Shown: positions 52,624 to 62,250 of the stretch, piece by piece | Layout: each line of letters begins with the position of its first letter | How positions within the stretch are numbered: the stretch's first letter is position 1 | Assembly: GCF_000311745.1 (NCBI RefSeq) | Contig: NZ_HE978533.1 | Location: forward strand, 30,087 to 94,086 | Direction of reading: 5' to 3' | Source: Anaerococcus obesiensis ph10 | GTDB taxonomy: Bacteria > Bacillota > Clostridia > Tissierellales > Peptoniphilaceae | Length of the DNA stretch: 64,000 bases | Translations under genes and position numbers: made by a program | Notes under the pieces: generated by a model | Told to the model about the DNA's origin: nothing | Seen by the model: only the letters and a program-made list of their open reading frames with translations | The model's database searches: none

Positions 52624-53580
52624 ATGGAAAAATTTTCAAAAATTTCAGATAAAATAACTCAAAATATCGGTTTAATTATTGTAATATTTTCTGTTGTAGC
52701 CTATTTTATCCCAGATTATTTTTCTTGGATGACAAATTACACAACAATTTTTCTTGCCCTTGCCATGTTTGGAATGGGAACATCCATAGATTCAGATTCT
52801 TTTAAGAAAATTTTAAAAAATCCTAGGGATATTTTTATAGGAGCCTTGGCACAATTTACAATTATGCCCTTGCTTGCATGGATTTTAGCGGTAGGATTTG
52901 ACGTAAACAAGGATATTGCCTTGGGAATAATTCTTGTAGGATCTTGTCCTGGAGGAACCGCGTCAAATGTAATAACTCACATAGCTGGCGGAAATGTTTC
53001 AATGTCAGTTTCTATGACAATTTTATCAACCCTTCTTGCCCCAATAGTTACACCATTTTTGGTTTATCTTTTGGCAGGAAGATGGGTTGAAGTTTCAATT
53101 TTAGCCATGTTTAAATCAGTTGTTACAGTCGTTTTAATACCAGTTTTGATGGGAATTTTTGCAAAAAATTTAAGCCCCGAAAAAATGGAAAAATCAAAAT
53201 CAATTTTCCCATTAATATCATCCCTTGCAATTATTTTAATAATTTCAGGAATAATCGGAGCAAATGCAGAAAAAATTGCAAAATCTGGACTAATCGTTTT
53301 ATTAATAGTAATGATTCACAATGCCCTAGGACTTTTATTAGGACTTGGCGTTGCAAAAATTTTCAAAATGGATTACGACAAGCAAACAGCCCTTTCAATC
53401 GAAGTTGGAATGCAAAATTCAGGCCTTGCAATCCAACTTGCAACAGCAAATTTTGCCCTAAACCCACTAGCAACCCTTCCAGGAGCAATTTTTTCAATCT
53501 GGCACAATATTTCAGGTTCAATTTTCGCATCAATCAGAAGAAAAGACGAAAAAGATCTTGCCTTTGCTAGGGAAAGATAA
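52624..53580 (+). CDS. panS: BASS-family transporter, probable pantoate/ketopantoate importer (PanS-like)
   Basis: A 318-residue membrane protein with about ten segments of the bile acid:sodium symporter family. LAMFGMGTSIDSDSFKKIL, VGSCPGGTASNVITHIAGGNVSMSVSMT and EVGMQNSGLAIQLA are the crossover and sodium-site motifs. In Salmonella a BASS protein, PanS, takes up ketopantoate or pantoate. Its position in the panD-panC operon, with no panB/panE beside it, supports the same role here. The name is inferred from context. Confidence 0.8.
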   Translation: MEKFSKISDKITQNIGLIIVIFSVVAYFIPDYFSWMTNYTTIFLALAMFGMGTSIDSDSFKKILKNPRDIFIGALAQFTIMPLLAWILAVGFDVNKDIALGIILVGSCPGGTASNVITHIAGGNVSMSVSMTILSTLLAPIVTPFLVYLLAGRWVEVSILAMFKSVVTVVLIPVLMGIFAKNLSPEKMEKSKSIFPLISSLAIILIISGIIGANAEKIAKSGLIVLLIVMIHNALGLLLGLGVAKIFKMDYDKQTALSIEVGMQNSGLAIQLATANFALNPLATLPGAIFSIWHNISGSIFASIRRKDEKDLAFARER

Positions 53581-53585
53581 TTATA

Positions 53586-53618
53586 AAAAAAGATGAGGAA
53601 ATTAATCCTCATCTTTTT
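53586..53618. terminator. Bidirectional terminator between pan and D-serine operons
   Basis: AAAAAGATGAGGA and TCCTCATCTTTTT pair perfectly (13 bp) around a short AT loop. It serves both converging operons. Confidence 0.9.
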
Positions 53619-53621
53619 ATT

Positions 53622-54731
53622 TTATATTTCTTGCTTTTGGGAGTTTCCTCTTATATCAACTTCTATTATTTTTTCAAGATCATCATTTCTGTAACCGTAA
53701 AAATAATTTGTTAGGTTTGCTGTTGAGCATGAGTGGTTTGGAATTATTTGGATTCTTTGTCCAACTTTTAATCCCTTTTTATCATCTTGAACTTTTCCTA
53801 CTTCTTCTGATAGGGATTCTATTAAAGAATTTTCATGTCCAACTATAACTCCATGGCCCTTTATCGAATCATTTCCGTGTGCTCCCTTATCAAGTCCCAA
53901 ACATTTTGCTCCTGCATCTATCATAAAGGTATTTTCTCTTGGGTTTGATGTGACTGATGCCAAAACTCTTAGGGCACAGTCTTTTTCTTTTGCGATACCC
54001 AAAGACATTTGAATCGCATCCAAAAATACATAATTTCCTGGATGAAATACATTTATCGTATCATCTTTTACAGCCTTTAGATATGTTGGGGTTGATCCTG
54101 AAGTCACATATTTTATTTCATATCCTTCATCTTCCAAAACTTTTTTTGCATAAGCCAAAGTTTCTATTTCATCTTGTACAAATTTGTCCACTTCTTCTGG
54201 AAGAGAAGCTGAATAAACATGGCCCGGATGGGATGATATTCCTACAAAATTTAAATTTTCAAAATCTTTCATTTTTTCGGCAAACTCTAGAATATTTTCT
54301 TTTTCTATCCCAAATCTATTTAATCCACAATTTACAATAATGGTGTAATTGATTTTTACCTTTTCTTTACAAGCTTTTTCGTTTATTAGTTTTCCTGTTT
54401 CTAGATTATCAATTCTTACTATAAAATTGGTTTTTTTGGATAAATTTATTATTCTTTCTATTGCAAGTTCATCTGAAACTGGATAGGCATACATGATATT
54501 TTCAAATCCAGCATCCATTGATTTTTCACACTCATCCAATGTTCCACACAAAACGCCTGTCGCCTTATTTTCTTTTTGCATTTTTAAAATTTCGCTTGAT
54601 TTGTGTGTTTTAATCATTGGCCAGATTTCTTTATTATTTTCTATAGCCAAATTGTGAAATTTTTTTATATTATTTTCTAAAGCATCAAGATTTAAAATTA
54701 TTGATGGTGTTTTTAATTCATTTAATTTCAT
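53622..54731 (-). CDS. D-threonine aldolase / D-serine dehydratase-like PLP enzyme (fold type III)
   Basis: A 369-residue alanine-racemase-fold enzyme. LKTPSIILNLDALENNIKKF and PMIKTHKSSEI (PLP Lys) open it, GLNRFGIE and SGSTPTYL bind the cofactor, and NHSCSTANL holds the C-terminal His-x-Cys metal pair typical of D-threonine aldolase and eukaryote-like D-serine dehydratase (DSD1). It likely splits D-threonine/D-allothreonine or deaminates D-serine. It is the last gene of the D-serine operon, 12 bases behind the permease. Confidence 0.85.
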   Translation of the reverse strand: MKLNELKTPSIILNLDALENNIKKFHNLAIENNKEIWPMIKTHKSSEILKMQKENKATGVLCGTLDECEKSMDAGFENIMYAYPVSDELAIERIINLSKKTNFIVRIDNLETGKLINEKACKEKVKINYTIIVNCGLNRFGIEKENILEFAEKMKDFENLNFVGISSHPGHVYSASLPEEVDKFVQDEIETLAYAKKVLEDEGYEIKYVTSGSTPTYLKAVKDDTINVFHPGNYVFLDAIQMSLGIAKEKDCALRVLASVTSNPRENTFMIDAGAKCLGLDKGAHGNDSIKGHGVIVGHENSLIESLSEEVGKVQDDKKGLKVGQRIQIIPNHSCSTANLTNYFYGYRNDDLEKIIEVDIRGNSQKQEI

Positions 54732-54743
54732 TTTTTCTCCTTA

Positions 54744-56093
54744 TTAAAGAAGTATTAATTTTAAAACAAAAACTACTGCCAAACCTGTTAGAGCTTGAAG
54801 AACTGATGCTATTGAGAATGATTTATATCCAAGACCTGTATCGATTTCTAATGTTGAAGTTGCTACCCAGAAGAAATCATCGTTTGCGTGGAAAATCATA
54901 GAACCACCAGATGCACAAGCGAGCATCGCAATAACTAGTCCCATTGGACTTGAAATTCCTAAAACTCCTAAAAGTGGTGCAAGCATACTTGCTGCTGTAA
55001 CCATAGCAACTGTTCCTGATCCGATTGCTGTTCTAAATATTGCTCCAATTATAAATGGCGCGAGTATTCCTATATCTATTCCTGAGAAAAAGTTTATTAA
55101 AATATCTTGTAATTGTGATGCTCTTAATATTCCTCCAAAAGCTCCACCTGCTCCTACTATCAAAACTATTTGTCCAGCTGTTTTTAAAGCTTCTCCAAAT
55201 CCGCCATCAAATGTATGAATTTCTTTATCATCTCTATTTAAATTTTTATAAGAAATTAGTGCTATGATCATTCCTATTAACAAAGCAATCATTGGTTCTC
55301 CAATAAAGCTTATTATATTTAATAAAGTATTTGCACTTTGTTCATCTTTTGTCATCATGTCCGCAAAAGTTTTTACTAGCATCAAGACAATTGGCAAAAC
55401 TATTGGTGCAAATGACATAAATACTGATGGTAATTGTTGGTCTTTTTCAATTTCCATTTCATGTTTTGGTTGAACATAGTATTTTTTTCCTATAAATTCT
55501 CCATAAAAATGTGCAACTAACATAACTGGTATTGATACTAATGCGCCAAAAGCTATTACGTATCCTAAATCTGCCCCAACAATTCCTGCAACTGCAAGTG
55601 GACCTGGTGTTGGTGGAACAAACATATGTGTTGCATGAAGTCCCATTGTTAACGAAACTGCTATTGATGTCATAGAAATTTTTGTATCTTTACTAATTCT
55701 TTTTGCGATTGGTGCAAGAAGAACCACTGCTGCATCGCAAAATACTGGAATTGATACAAAATATCCTGTTATAGCAAGACCCAAGGCAGCGTGTTTTTCT
55801 CCTGTTATTTTTAAAATTGTTTGAGCCATAGTTTCTACAGCCCCACTTTTTTCAAGCAAATATCCTGTAACTGTCCCAATGGCAATAACAATTCCAATTC
55901 CTGCTATGGTTGATCCCATGTTTTCTTGGAAAGCTGTTAGCATATCAGAAAGTGGCATTCCAGAAATTATTCCAAAAGAAAATCCTGCTGCTAATAGAGC
56001 AAAAAATGGATGCAATTTTAATTTTACTGTAGCAAATATCAATATAAATAATGATAAAAATAAAGCTACGACTGTTAAGGTTGATGTGTTCAT
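54744..56093 (-). CDS. GntP-family permease, probable D-serine transporter
   Basis: A 449-residue permease with about twelve segments of the gluconate:proton symporter family. FFALLAAGFSFGIISGMPLSD, GKKYYVQPKHE, GAGGAFGGILRASQ, GSGTVAMVTAASM and HANDDFFWV are shared with GntP and DsdX. The genes on both sides act on D-serine, so D-serine uptake (as by DsdX) is more likely than gluconate. I chose the ATG at 56093 (MNTSTL) behind GGAGG; the upstream TTG would overlap that site. Confidence 0.85.
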   Translation of the reverse strand: MNTSTLTVVALFLSLFILIFATVKLKLHPFFALLAAGFSFGIISGMPLSDMLTAFQENMGSTIAGIGIVIAIGTVTGYLLEKSGAVETMAQTILKITGEKHAALGLAITGYFVSIPVFCDAAVVLLAPIAKRISKDTKISMTSIAVSLTMGLHATHMFVPPTPGPLAVAGIVGADLGYVIAFGALVSIPVMLVAHFYGEFIGKKYYVQPKHEMEIEKDQQLPSVFMSFAPIVLPIVLMLVKTFADMMTKDEQSANTLLNIISFIGEPMIALLIGMIIALISYKNLNRDDKEIHTFDGGFGEALKTAGQIVLIVGAGGAFGGILRASQLQDILINFFSGIDIGILAPFIIGAIFRTAIGSGTVAMVTAASMLAPLLGVLGISSPMGLVIAMLACASGGSMIFHANDDFFWVATSTLEIDTGLGYKSFSIASVLQALTGLAVVFVLKLILL

Positions 56094-56105
56094 TTTATCC
56101 TCCAA

Positions 56106-57425
56106 TTATAAATAAGTTTTTAAATATTTTTCCATTATTTCATCTGGAACTAGTTTTCCACCTGTTGCCCAAGCAAAATGATTTATATTTTCTTTAATAT
56201 CAAGCAAATTATTTTCTTCCAAATATTTTCTACTTTCCTCATACTCAAATAATTTGATAGGTCCTTCAAAGGCAGAACAAGCTGATGGTTCAATTTTTAT
56301 ATCTTCGCTATTATTTAAATCTCTCATATAATCAAATAATTTGTTATCGTTCATTGTAAAAATTCCAGAAATTATAGGCTCCATTACCTTTCCAACAAAA
56401 CCGGATGGTCTTCCAACAGCAAGTCCGTCTGCTTCTGTTTTTCCATCAATTCCAAAATCTTGTACGCAAATATCTCCATTTAATCCTGTAGCCATTCCAA
56501 TCAACATAGATGGGGCATGAGTTGGTTCAATGTAGAAAATGTGGCAAGAATCTCCAAAAACTTTTTTAAGTCCAAAAGAAACTCCGCCTGGTGATCCACC
56601 AACTCCACATGGAAGATAGAAAAATGCTGGATGGTCTTTGTCAACTTTTATTCCTTGATCTTCTATTTGTTTTTTAATTCTATTTGCAGCAACTGCATAG
56701 CCCAAAAATAGGGTAGAAGAATTTTCATCATCAACAAAATAAGAATTTGGATCTTCGTCAGATTTTTTTCTACCAAGCTCAACTGCCTTTGTAAAATCTC
56801 CATCATATTCTACAACTTCAGCTCCCTTTGATCTTAACAAGTCTTTTTTCCATTGTTTAGCATCATTTGACATGTGAACAATAACTTTAAAACCTAAAGT
56901 TGCTGAACTAATTCCAATAGATAAACCAAGATTTCCAGTAGATCCAACTTGGATTGTATGTTTTGAGAAAAATTCCCTAAACTTATCACTAGCTAAAATT
57001 CTATAATCATCATCTTCTTTTAGCATTCCAGCTTCCATTGCAAGTTTTTCAGCATGGTATAAAACTTCATAAATTCCGCCTCTTGCCTTAATAGATCCAG
57101 CTACAGCCAAGTGAGAATCCATTTTCAAATATAAGTTTCCTTCCAAAGAAGTTTTTCCCTTTAAAACTTTTTCCATATTAGGAATTTTTTTAAGAGGAGA
57201 TTCAATAATTCCATTTGTAGCTTTCGTATCGTCAAAATATTCCATCAACAAAGGAGCAAATCTTTTTAATCTGTCCTCAGCATCTTTTATATCGTTTTCA
57301 TCAAAAGGAAAATTTTTCCAAACTTCTTCGCCAGTTTTTTTCTTTTTATTAATCCAAACTGTTTCCTTTTTTTCTGCCACTTCTTTTAATACCGGTTCTC
57401 TTTCAACAAATTTCGTGATGTCCAT
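56106..57425 (-). CDS. dsdA: D-serine ammonia-lyase
   Basis: A 439-residue PLP enzyme that turns D-serine into pyruvate and ammonia. LKMDSHLAVAGSIKARGGIYEVL carries the cofactor Lys in SIKARGG, VGSTGNLGLSIG is the phosphate loop, and PCGVGGSPGGVSFGLK the Gly-rich loop, all as in DsdA. It leads the operon with AGGAGG before the ATG. The divergent XRE-cupin gene is its likely regulator. Confidence 0.95.
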   Translation of the reverse strand: MDITKFVEREPVLKEVAEKKETVWINKKKKTGEEVWKNFPFDENDIKDAEDRLKRFAPLLMEYFDDTKATNGIIESPLKKIPNMEKVLKGKTSLEGNLYLKMDSHLAVAGSIKARGGIYEVLYHAEKLAMEAGMLKEDDDYRILASDKFREFFSKHTIQVGSTGNLGLSIGISSATLGFKVIVHMSNDAKQWKKDLLRSKGAEVVEYDGDFTKAVELGRKKSDEDPNSYFVDDENSSTLFLGYAVAANRIKKQIEDQGIKVDKDHPAFFYLPCGVGGSPGGVSFGLKKVFGDSCHIFYIEPTHAPSMLIGMATGLNGDICVQDFGIDGKTEADGLAVGRPSGFVGKVMEPIISGIFTMNDNKLFDYMRDLNNSEDIKIEPSACSAFEGPIKLFEYEESRKYLEENNLLDIKENINHFAWATGGKLVPDEIMEKYLKTYL

Positions 57426-57439
57426 TTTTACCTCCTAAT

Positions 57440-57500
57440 TAAATTATATTAAACTTTATTTAATTTAATTTAATTCTATCACAGAAGAAAACATTGTCAA
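57440..57500 (-). promoter_or_regulatory. dsdA promoter with downstream dyad operator
   Basis: On the minus strand TTGACA (57500-57495) and TAGAAT (57478-57473) are 16 bases apart. Just downstream, TAAATTATAT (57440-57449) and ATTTAATTTA (57458-57467) form a dyad with 9 of 10 matching positions, spaced by 8 bases. Its place over the transcription start fits a repressor site, probably for the divergent XRE-cupin protein. A TATAAT at 57527-57532 points the other way, toward the regulator. Confidence 0.55.
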
Positions 57501-57559
57501 GCTTTTATAAAAAATAAAATCAATGGTATAATAATAAAGCAAACAAAAATATAGAAAGG

Positions 57560-58129
57560 GTGATTAAAATAGATAAGCTAGGATCAAATATAAAAAAATT
57601 TAGAAGTATAAAAAAATTATCACTCAAAGAACTAGCAAAAGAGATTGACGTATCTCCATCTATGCTTAGCCAAATCGAAAGTGGGAAGGCAAATCCTTCT
57701 TTAAATACACTAAAATTAATTTCAAAAAATTTAGACGTTCCAATGTTTACTTTATTTGAAGAAGAAAACAAAGAAGCTGCTATGATTGTAAAAAAAGAAA
57801 ATAGAATAAGAATTACAAGTGGCAGAGCAAATTCAGACGAATACCAACTAAGCTACGATCTTTTAAGTCCGGATATGAAAGGCGATGTGCAACTTTGTGA
57901 AATGAAACTTTCAGGTTTTCAATATAATTCAGATGATTTTAATATACATAAAGGAGAAGAAGTTGCAGTTTGTTCGCTTGGAAAAATAGAATTGATGTTA
58001 GAAACAGGCACATACCTACTTCAAAACGGAGATTCAGTAAGAATCCCAAGCGGAACAAAACACAGATGGAAAAACCCAGGAAAAGAAGACTGCGCAATAA
58101 TATTCGCCATAAGCCCACCAATTTTTTAA
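57560..58129 (+). CDS. XRE-family regulator with C-terminal cupin domain
   Basis: A 189-residue regulator. The helix-turn-helix (about 8-62) reads LGSNIKKFRSIKKLSLKELAKEI then VSPSMLSQIESGKANPSLNTL. A cupin domain (about 105-185) holds HKGEEVAVCSLGKIELML and IPSGTKHRWKNPG and probably binds the effector. It starts with GTG, with GAAAGG close before. It is divergent to the D-serine operon and likely controls it, with a D-amino acid as the signal (inference). Confidence 0.85.
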   Translation: MIKIDKLGSNIKKFRSIKKLSLKELAKEIDVSPSMLSQIESGKANPSLNTLKLISKNLDVPMFTLFEEENKEAAMIVKKENRIRITSGRANSDEYQLSYDLLSPDMKGDVQLCEMKLSGFQYNSDDFNIHKGEEVAVCSLGKIELMLETGTYLLQNGDSVRIPSGTKHRWKNPGKEDCAIIFAISPPIF

Positions 58130-58132
58130 ATT

Positions 58133-58177
58133 AAAAAAGACCTTTAATCTAATTAATAGATTAAAAGTCTTTTTTTT
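58133..58177. terminator. Bidirectional terminator
   Basis: AAAAAAGA-TTAATCTA pairs with TAGATTAA-TCTTTTTT, with a small internal mismatch, between the convergent regulator and DUF438 genes. Confidence 0.8.
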
Positions 58178-59540
58178 ATTTCTTCTTAGCCTTATCCCAA
58201 ATATCAAGATAAGATTTGTAGAAAGAAAGATCTTGGACAGTTTCCAAAACTCCTAAATAATTTCCGTTCTTATCCCTAACTGCATAGTAGGTCACAGCGT
58301 GGTCATTGCCCTTTATGTTTTTTATGATTTGAAATTTATCCTTGCTACCTTTTTTAAATTCACCGATAAGCTTTCTTACAATTGGCTCAACTTGGGGTGG
58401 GTGACATGAATAAACTTCTCTTCCCAAAGATGTCTTAGCCCTTTTAAAAATTTTTTCACTCTTTATATTATTATAATAAGCATTTATATCATTTTTATCT
58501 ACAAAAGTTATCTCAATTTCTAAAGTATCAAGAAGAGCCTCAAGCTCGTCAACTTTCATCTTTCCCTTAGAAAAATTAATATATCCATCCATAGAATCTT
58601 TCTCATTATTTGTATTTTCTCCATCATCCCAAATTTCTTTTTTGATTATATCATCAGGATAATCTTTCAAATCCTCATAAAGACCTAAAAAATCTTCATT
58701 TGAAATCACATCTTCCATCAAAGGATACAAGATATTTTCTTCCTTATAAGTCATCTCCCTTGCTCTTTCAAATACTTTTTTGACATCATCAAAATCAGAT
58801 TTTTTGAAAGCTTTTTTGAAATTTTTAGAAATTTCAATATCAACTCCCCACATAATTTCAGATGGGCCTGGCTTATTGTAATTTTCCTTTAACAAAGGAT
58901 AAATCAAATCCCCCTTTTTCCTATAATGTGAAGTGATTTTATTAGAAATATCTTTAATTTTTTCCAAATCTTGACTGTTTTCTCCTAAATCGATAAGTTC
59001 TTTAATTTTTTCATTTTCCAAAAAGAAAAACCTAAGAGGATGACCAGAAATATTAATTAATTTCAAATCCTTTCCTCCTTCACTTTCCGTTTTCCCATGA
59101 AAAAGTGAGGAATGTACATCACAAAGCCTTTGAACATCAGCCCTATCAACTCCCCCTTCAAGAAGAGCTTCCTCAGCATCCATAATTTCAGAAGATGAAA
59201 CATTTTCGAAATTTTTTACAAAATCCTTTCTAACACTTTCAAGATCCTCACCCTCTGACAATCTTTTTACATAAGATTTAATCAGATTTCTTCTATTTTT
59301 AACTTCAAAATCATCATAAGAGTTTATAATTTCATACCCCAAATCTTCTAACTTTTTGTCAACATTGTCAATTCCAACCATCTTTGCCCCGCGTCTAATA
59401 GACATTTTTTTGCCCATAGTTTTAAGCATAAGAGGATTGGAAAGATTTTTAAAACCAAGACCTATAAGATCTTCTTTCAATTTATCATCACGATTAACTA
59501 AATCATAAATCGCCTTATTAATATCAATTTTTTTAGCCAT
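58176..59540 (-). CDS. DUF1858-DUF438-hemerythrin-PAS protein
   Basis: A 454-residue cytoplasmic protein of the DUF438 family. Residues 1-70 form a DUF1858 domain (INKAIYDLVNRDDKLKEDLIGLGFK). DUF438 follows (about 85-160). A hemerythrin-like helical bundle (about 160-285) carries HPLRFFFLENE, ITSHYRKKGDLIYPLL and EENILYPLMED, with spaced His and Glu for a di-iron site. A PAS domain with YSCHPPQ and GNDHAVTYYAVRDKNGNYLG ends it. Such proteins are taken as redox or oxygen/nitric-oxide sensors. I chose the ATG at 59540 (MAKKIDI) behind TTGGAGG. Confidence 0.85.
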   Translation of the reverse strand: MAKKIDINKAIYDLVNRDDKLKEDLIGLGFKNLSNPLMLKTMGKKMSIRRGAKMVGIDNVDKKLEDLGYEIINSYDDFEVKNRRNLIKSYVKRLSEGEDLESVRKDFVKNFENVSSSEIMDAEEALLEGGVDRADVQRLCDVHSSLFHGKTESEGGKDLKLINISGHPLRFFFLENEKIKELIDLGENSQDLEKIKDISNKITSHYRKKGDLIYPLLKENYNKPGPSEIMWGVDIEISKNFKKAFKKSDFDDVKKVFERAREMTYKEENILYPLMEDVISNEDFLGLYEDLKDYPDDIIKKEIWDDGENTNNEKDSMDGYINFSKGKMKVDELEALLDTLEIEITFVDKNDINAYYNNIKSEKIFKRAKTSLGREVYSCHPPQVEPIVRKLIGEFKKGSKDKFQIIKNIKGNDHAVTYYAVRDKNGNYLGVLETVQDLSFYKSYLDIWDKAKKK

Positions 59541-59593
59541 AATATCCTCCAATATTATTATACTCTTCAATTGATAATGTCTATTATTTAAAT

Positions 59594-59621
59594 AAAAAAA
59601 GCAAGATTTATCTTGCTTTTT
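59594..59621 (-). terminator. Terminator of the right-hand sugar-acid operon
   Basis: AAAAAGCAAGA and TCTTGCTTTTT pair perfectly around a short AT loop, right after the FAH-family gene on the minus strand. Confidence 0.85.
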
Positions 59622-59627
59622 AATCTA

Positions 59628-60482
59628 TTATCCTACTATATTTTTTAAAACACCAATTTTCTCAATTTTCATTTCAATTTCATCATACTTTTTCAAAAAT
59701 CTAGGAGGATCAAAGGCCATTCCAACTCCAGATGGAGTACCTGTTGCTATGATAGTGCCTTTTTTTAAGGTCATAGCTTCCGACAAATTTTCAATCATTC
59801 TATCAACAGATAAAATCATATTTTTTGTGGAATTTTCTTGTCTAATTTCTCCATTAATTTTTGTGCTTAGCTTCAAATTGTCATAATCAAAATTTCCATC
59901 ATTAATAAGTATGCAAGGTCCCATTACTGATGACCCATCAAAACTTTTCCCATAATACCATTGTTTATACTTGGTTTGAAGATCTCTTGCTGAAAGATCG
60001 TTAAAAATAGTAAAGCCAAATATATAATTTATCGCCTCATCTGCTTTTATATTTTTACAATCTTTACCAATTATCACTCCTAATTCTATTTCGTAATCAA
60101 GACATGACGTTATTTTTTCATTTAAAGGAATATTTTCTTCATTTCCAAGAATTTTATTTGCTCTCTTAGAAAAATAAATTGTATCAACGTCTTTTGTAAA
60201 ATCTTTTTTGGAAACAAGCTCTACCTCGTCTTTGTGGTCTGTATAATTCATGCCCACACAAATTATATCTTGCTTTGGATATTCTATTGGACTTAAAATT
60301 TTATAGGTTTTTTTGACCTCTTTTGCCTTTGATAAATCAAGTTTTAATAAATCAATTCCAGATATTATAAGATCATTTATGTCTTTAAATTTATATCCTA
60401 AACTTTCTAGTAAATATACTTTTTCTTTTTCCTCAATTAAAATTTTTTTATGATTTTCTATTTCTACATAAAAAACTTTCAC
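59628..60482 (-). CDS. Fumarylacetoacetate hydrolase (FAH) family protein
   Basis: A 284-residue enzyme with the FAH fold. The metal ligands are the two Glu in CLDYEIELGVIIGK and Asp in FNDLSARDLQ; KSFDGSSVMGPCI and TPSGVGMAFDPPRFLK complete the site. Relatives hydrolyse or decarboxylate 2-keto acids, including 2,4-diketo-3-deoxy sugar acids. Its position at the end of a sugar-acid operon favours a keto-acid substrate. It shares one base with the IclR gene. Confidence 0.85.
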   Translation of the reverse strand: MKVFYVEIENHKKILIEEKEKVYLLESLGYKFKDINDLIISGIDLLKLDLSKAKEVKKTYKILSPIEYPKQDIICVGMNYTDHKDEVELVSKKDFTKDVDTIYFSKRANKILGNEENIPLNEKITSCLDYEIELGVIIGKDCKNIKADEAINYIFGFTIFNDLSARDLQTKYKQWYYGKSFDGSSVMGPCILINDGNFDYDNLKLSTKINGEIRQENSTKNMILSVDRMIENLSEAMTLKKGTIIATGTPSGVGMAFDPPRFLKKYDEIEMKIEKIGVLKNIVG

Positions 60483-61270
60483 TATAGTCCCCTATCTGCA
60501 AAATCTAAATTCAAATTTTGTATTTTTATTATATCTTCTAAAATTTCTTTTTGTTCCAAAAGAACTTTCGCTATTTCTTTTTCCGTTTTTTCTGTCTTTC
60601 TAAACATAGGATAAGTAGCTGACATAGCCGCCTTTATTTTTCCACTTTCTCTAATTGGAACAGCTACGCAAGATGTATTCATTGTGAATTCTTGATTTTC
60701 AACTGCATATCCAAGCCGTCTTACTTTATGTATGTCTTTTAGTAACTCATCTACATTGCCTATAGAATTTTCCGTATATTTTACAAAATCATAATTTTTG
60801 TATTTTTCAATTATTTCTTGATCGCTAAAACCTGACAACAAAGCTTTGCCCAAAGCGGTATAGATAGCTGGTATTTTTTTGCCTACTGAACTTACAATTT
60901 CTATATTATCACTAGCATTAACTTTTCCTAAATAAAAAACCATGTATTCATCCAAAACACCAAATTGTACAATTTCTCCTATCCTATCAACAACTATTTC
61001 CATTTGTTTTATAATTGTAGATAGGCAATCAAGTTGTCCAGAATATGATAAACCTAATTGAAAAAGTTTAAAGGATGCTACATAGCATCCTTTATCATTT
61101 TTTTCTAGAAAATTAGTTTTTTCCAAGGTTTTTAAAATTGGACTTAATGTGCTTTTTGGTATAGCTAGTTTTTTTGATATATCTATTAATGAGATTCCAT
61201 TCTCGTAATTATTTACTAACTCAAGAATTCTTACAACTCTTAATGTGGGATTGTGTAATTTTTCAACCAT
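60482..61270 (-). CDS. IclR-family transcription regulator
   Basis: A 262-residue regulator. The winged helix-turn-helix (about 6-70) reads LRVVRILELVNNYENGISLIDI then SKKLAIPKSTLSPILKTLE. The ligand domain (about 80-250) includes GKKIPAIYTALGKALLSG and SCVAVPIRESGKIKAAMSATYP. IclR members such as KdgR sense 2-keto-3-deoxy sugar acids, which fits the operon. I chose the ATG at 61270 (MVEKLHN) behind AGAGGTG rather than an upstream ATG at 61288. Confidence 0.87.
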   Translation of the reverse strand: MVEKLHNPTLRVVRILELVNNYENGISLIDISKKLAIPKSTLSPILKTLEKTNFLEKNDKGCYVASFKLFQLGLSYSGQLDCLSTIIKQMEIVVDRIGEIVQFGVLDEYMVFYLGKVNASDNIEIVSSVGKKIPAIYTALGKALLSGFSDQEIIEKYKNYDFVKYTENSIGNVDELLKDIHKVRRLGYAVENQEFTMNTSCVAVPIRESGKIKAAMSATYPMFRKTEKTEKEIAKVLLEQKEILEDIIKIQNLNLDFADRGL

Positions 61271-61305
61271 GATGACTTCACCTCTCATGGTCTATTATAA
61301 CACAA

Positions 61306-62204
61306 CTATTTTATTTGTTCGTATTCTTTAACTACATCTTCCAAAATTTTTCTACCTTTTTCATAAATATCTTCTGATAATTGATTATAAGGAAAAATTG
61401 ATTTTGATGAAATATCAACTCCTCTTACTCCCATCAATCTTTTAAATAAATGTGAAAAATTACTATCAAGGTCATATAAAGGCATCAATTTGTGAATTAA
61501 AGTTGATAATTCATAAACTTTATCAAAATTTTTATCTTTTGTAGCTTTAATTAAATCAGCCCATAGATCAGGAACTAGATTAGCTAATGCACCAATACAA
61601 CCAGCTCCGCCTGTAGTTAAATTGTACAAAAATTGATCATCAAAACCTGAATAAACTTTGGTTTTTTACCTTCTGTACTTCTTAAAAGCCTATTTGTATG
61701 TAGAGGATCCATAACAGAATCTTTCAAACCAACAATATTATTATTTTCATTTACTAATTTAGCATAAGCTTCTCCAGAAATTGAATATCCACTTCTTGCT
61801 GGGAAATTATAAATATAAATATCTCCATCAACTTTTTTAGCCAATTCATTATAATAAATGAACATTTTCTCATCATCAGTTCCAAAATAATATGGCCCAA
61901 TAACCATAACTCCTTTATAGCCGATTTTTATAGCCTCATTACTAAGCTTAACGGTATCCTCAAATGATGGACAATTACTGCCTAAATACAAATCCACTCT
62001 ACCATTTGTATAATCATAATAATCTTTTGCAAATTGCAACTTATCTTCATAATCAAGTACGGTAAATTCCCCAGTACTACCAAGGACAAGAATACCATCA
62101 ACTCCACCATCAACAAGAAAATCAATAACTTTTTTATTCTCCTCAAAATTAGGCTTCTCATTTTCGTCAAAAACCGTAACAACTGGCACTATTATTTCAC
62201 ACAT
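61306..62204 (-). pseudogene. DapA-family aldolase split by one frameshift
   Basis: Two frames together make a DHDPS/N-acetylneuraminate-lyase-type protein of about 300 residues. The first frame has DFLVDGGVDGILVLGSTGEF, the Tyr in IYNFPARSGY and the Schiff-base Lys in NIVGLKDS. The second goes on with LYNLTTGGAGCIGALANLVP. Near 61650-61665 one added A in AAAAAACCAAAG would restore KPKVYSGFDDQFLYN. In this operon it would act as a 2-keto-3-deoxy acid aldolase giving pyruvate. It could be broken in this strain or the break could be a sequencing error. Confidence 0.75.
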
Positions 62205-62250
62205 AAAAACCTCCTAAAATATATTCTAATCTTCTAAAATTTTTATTTTT

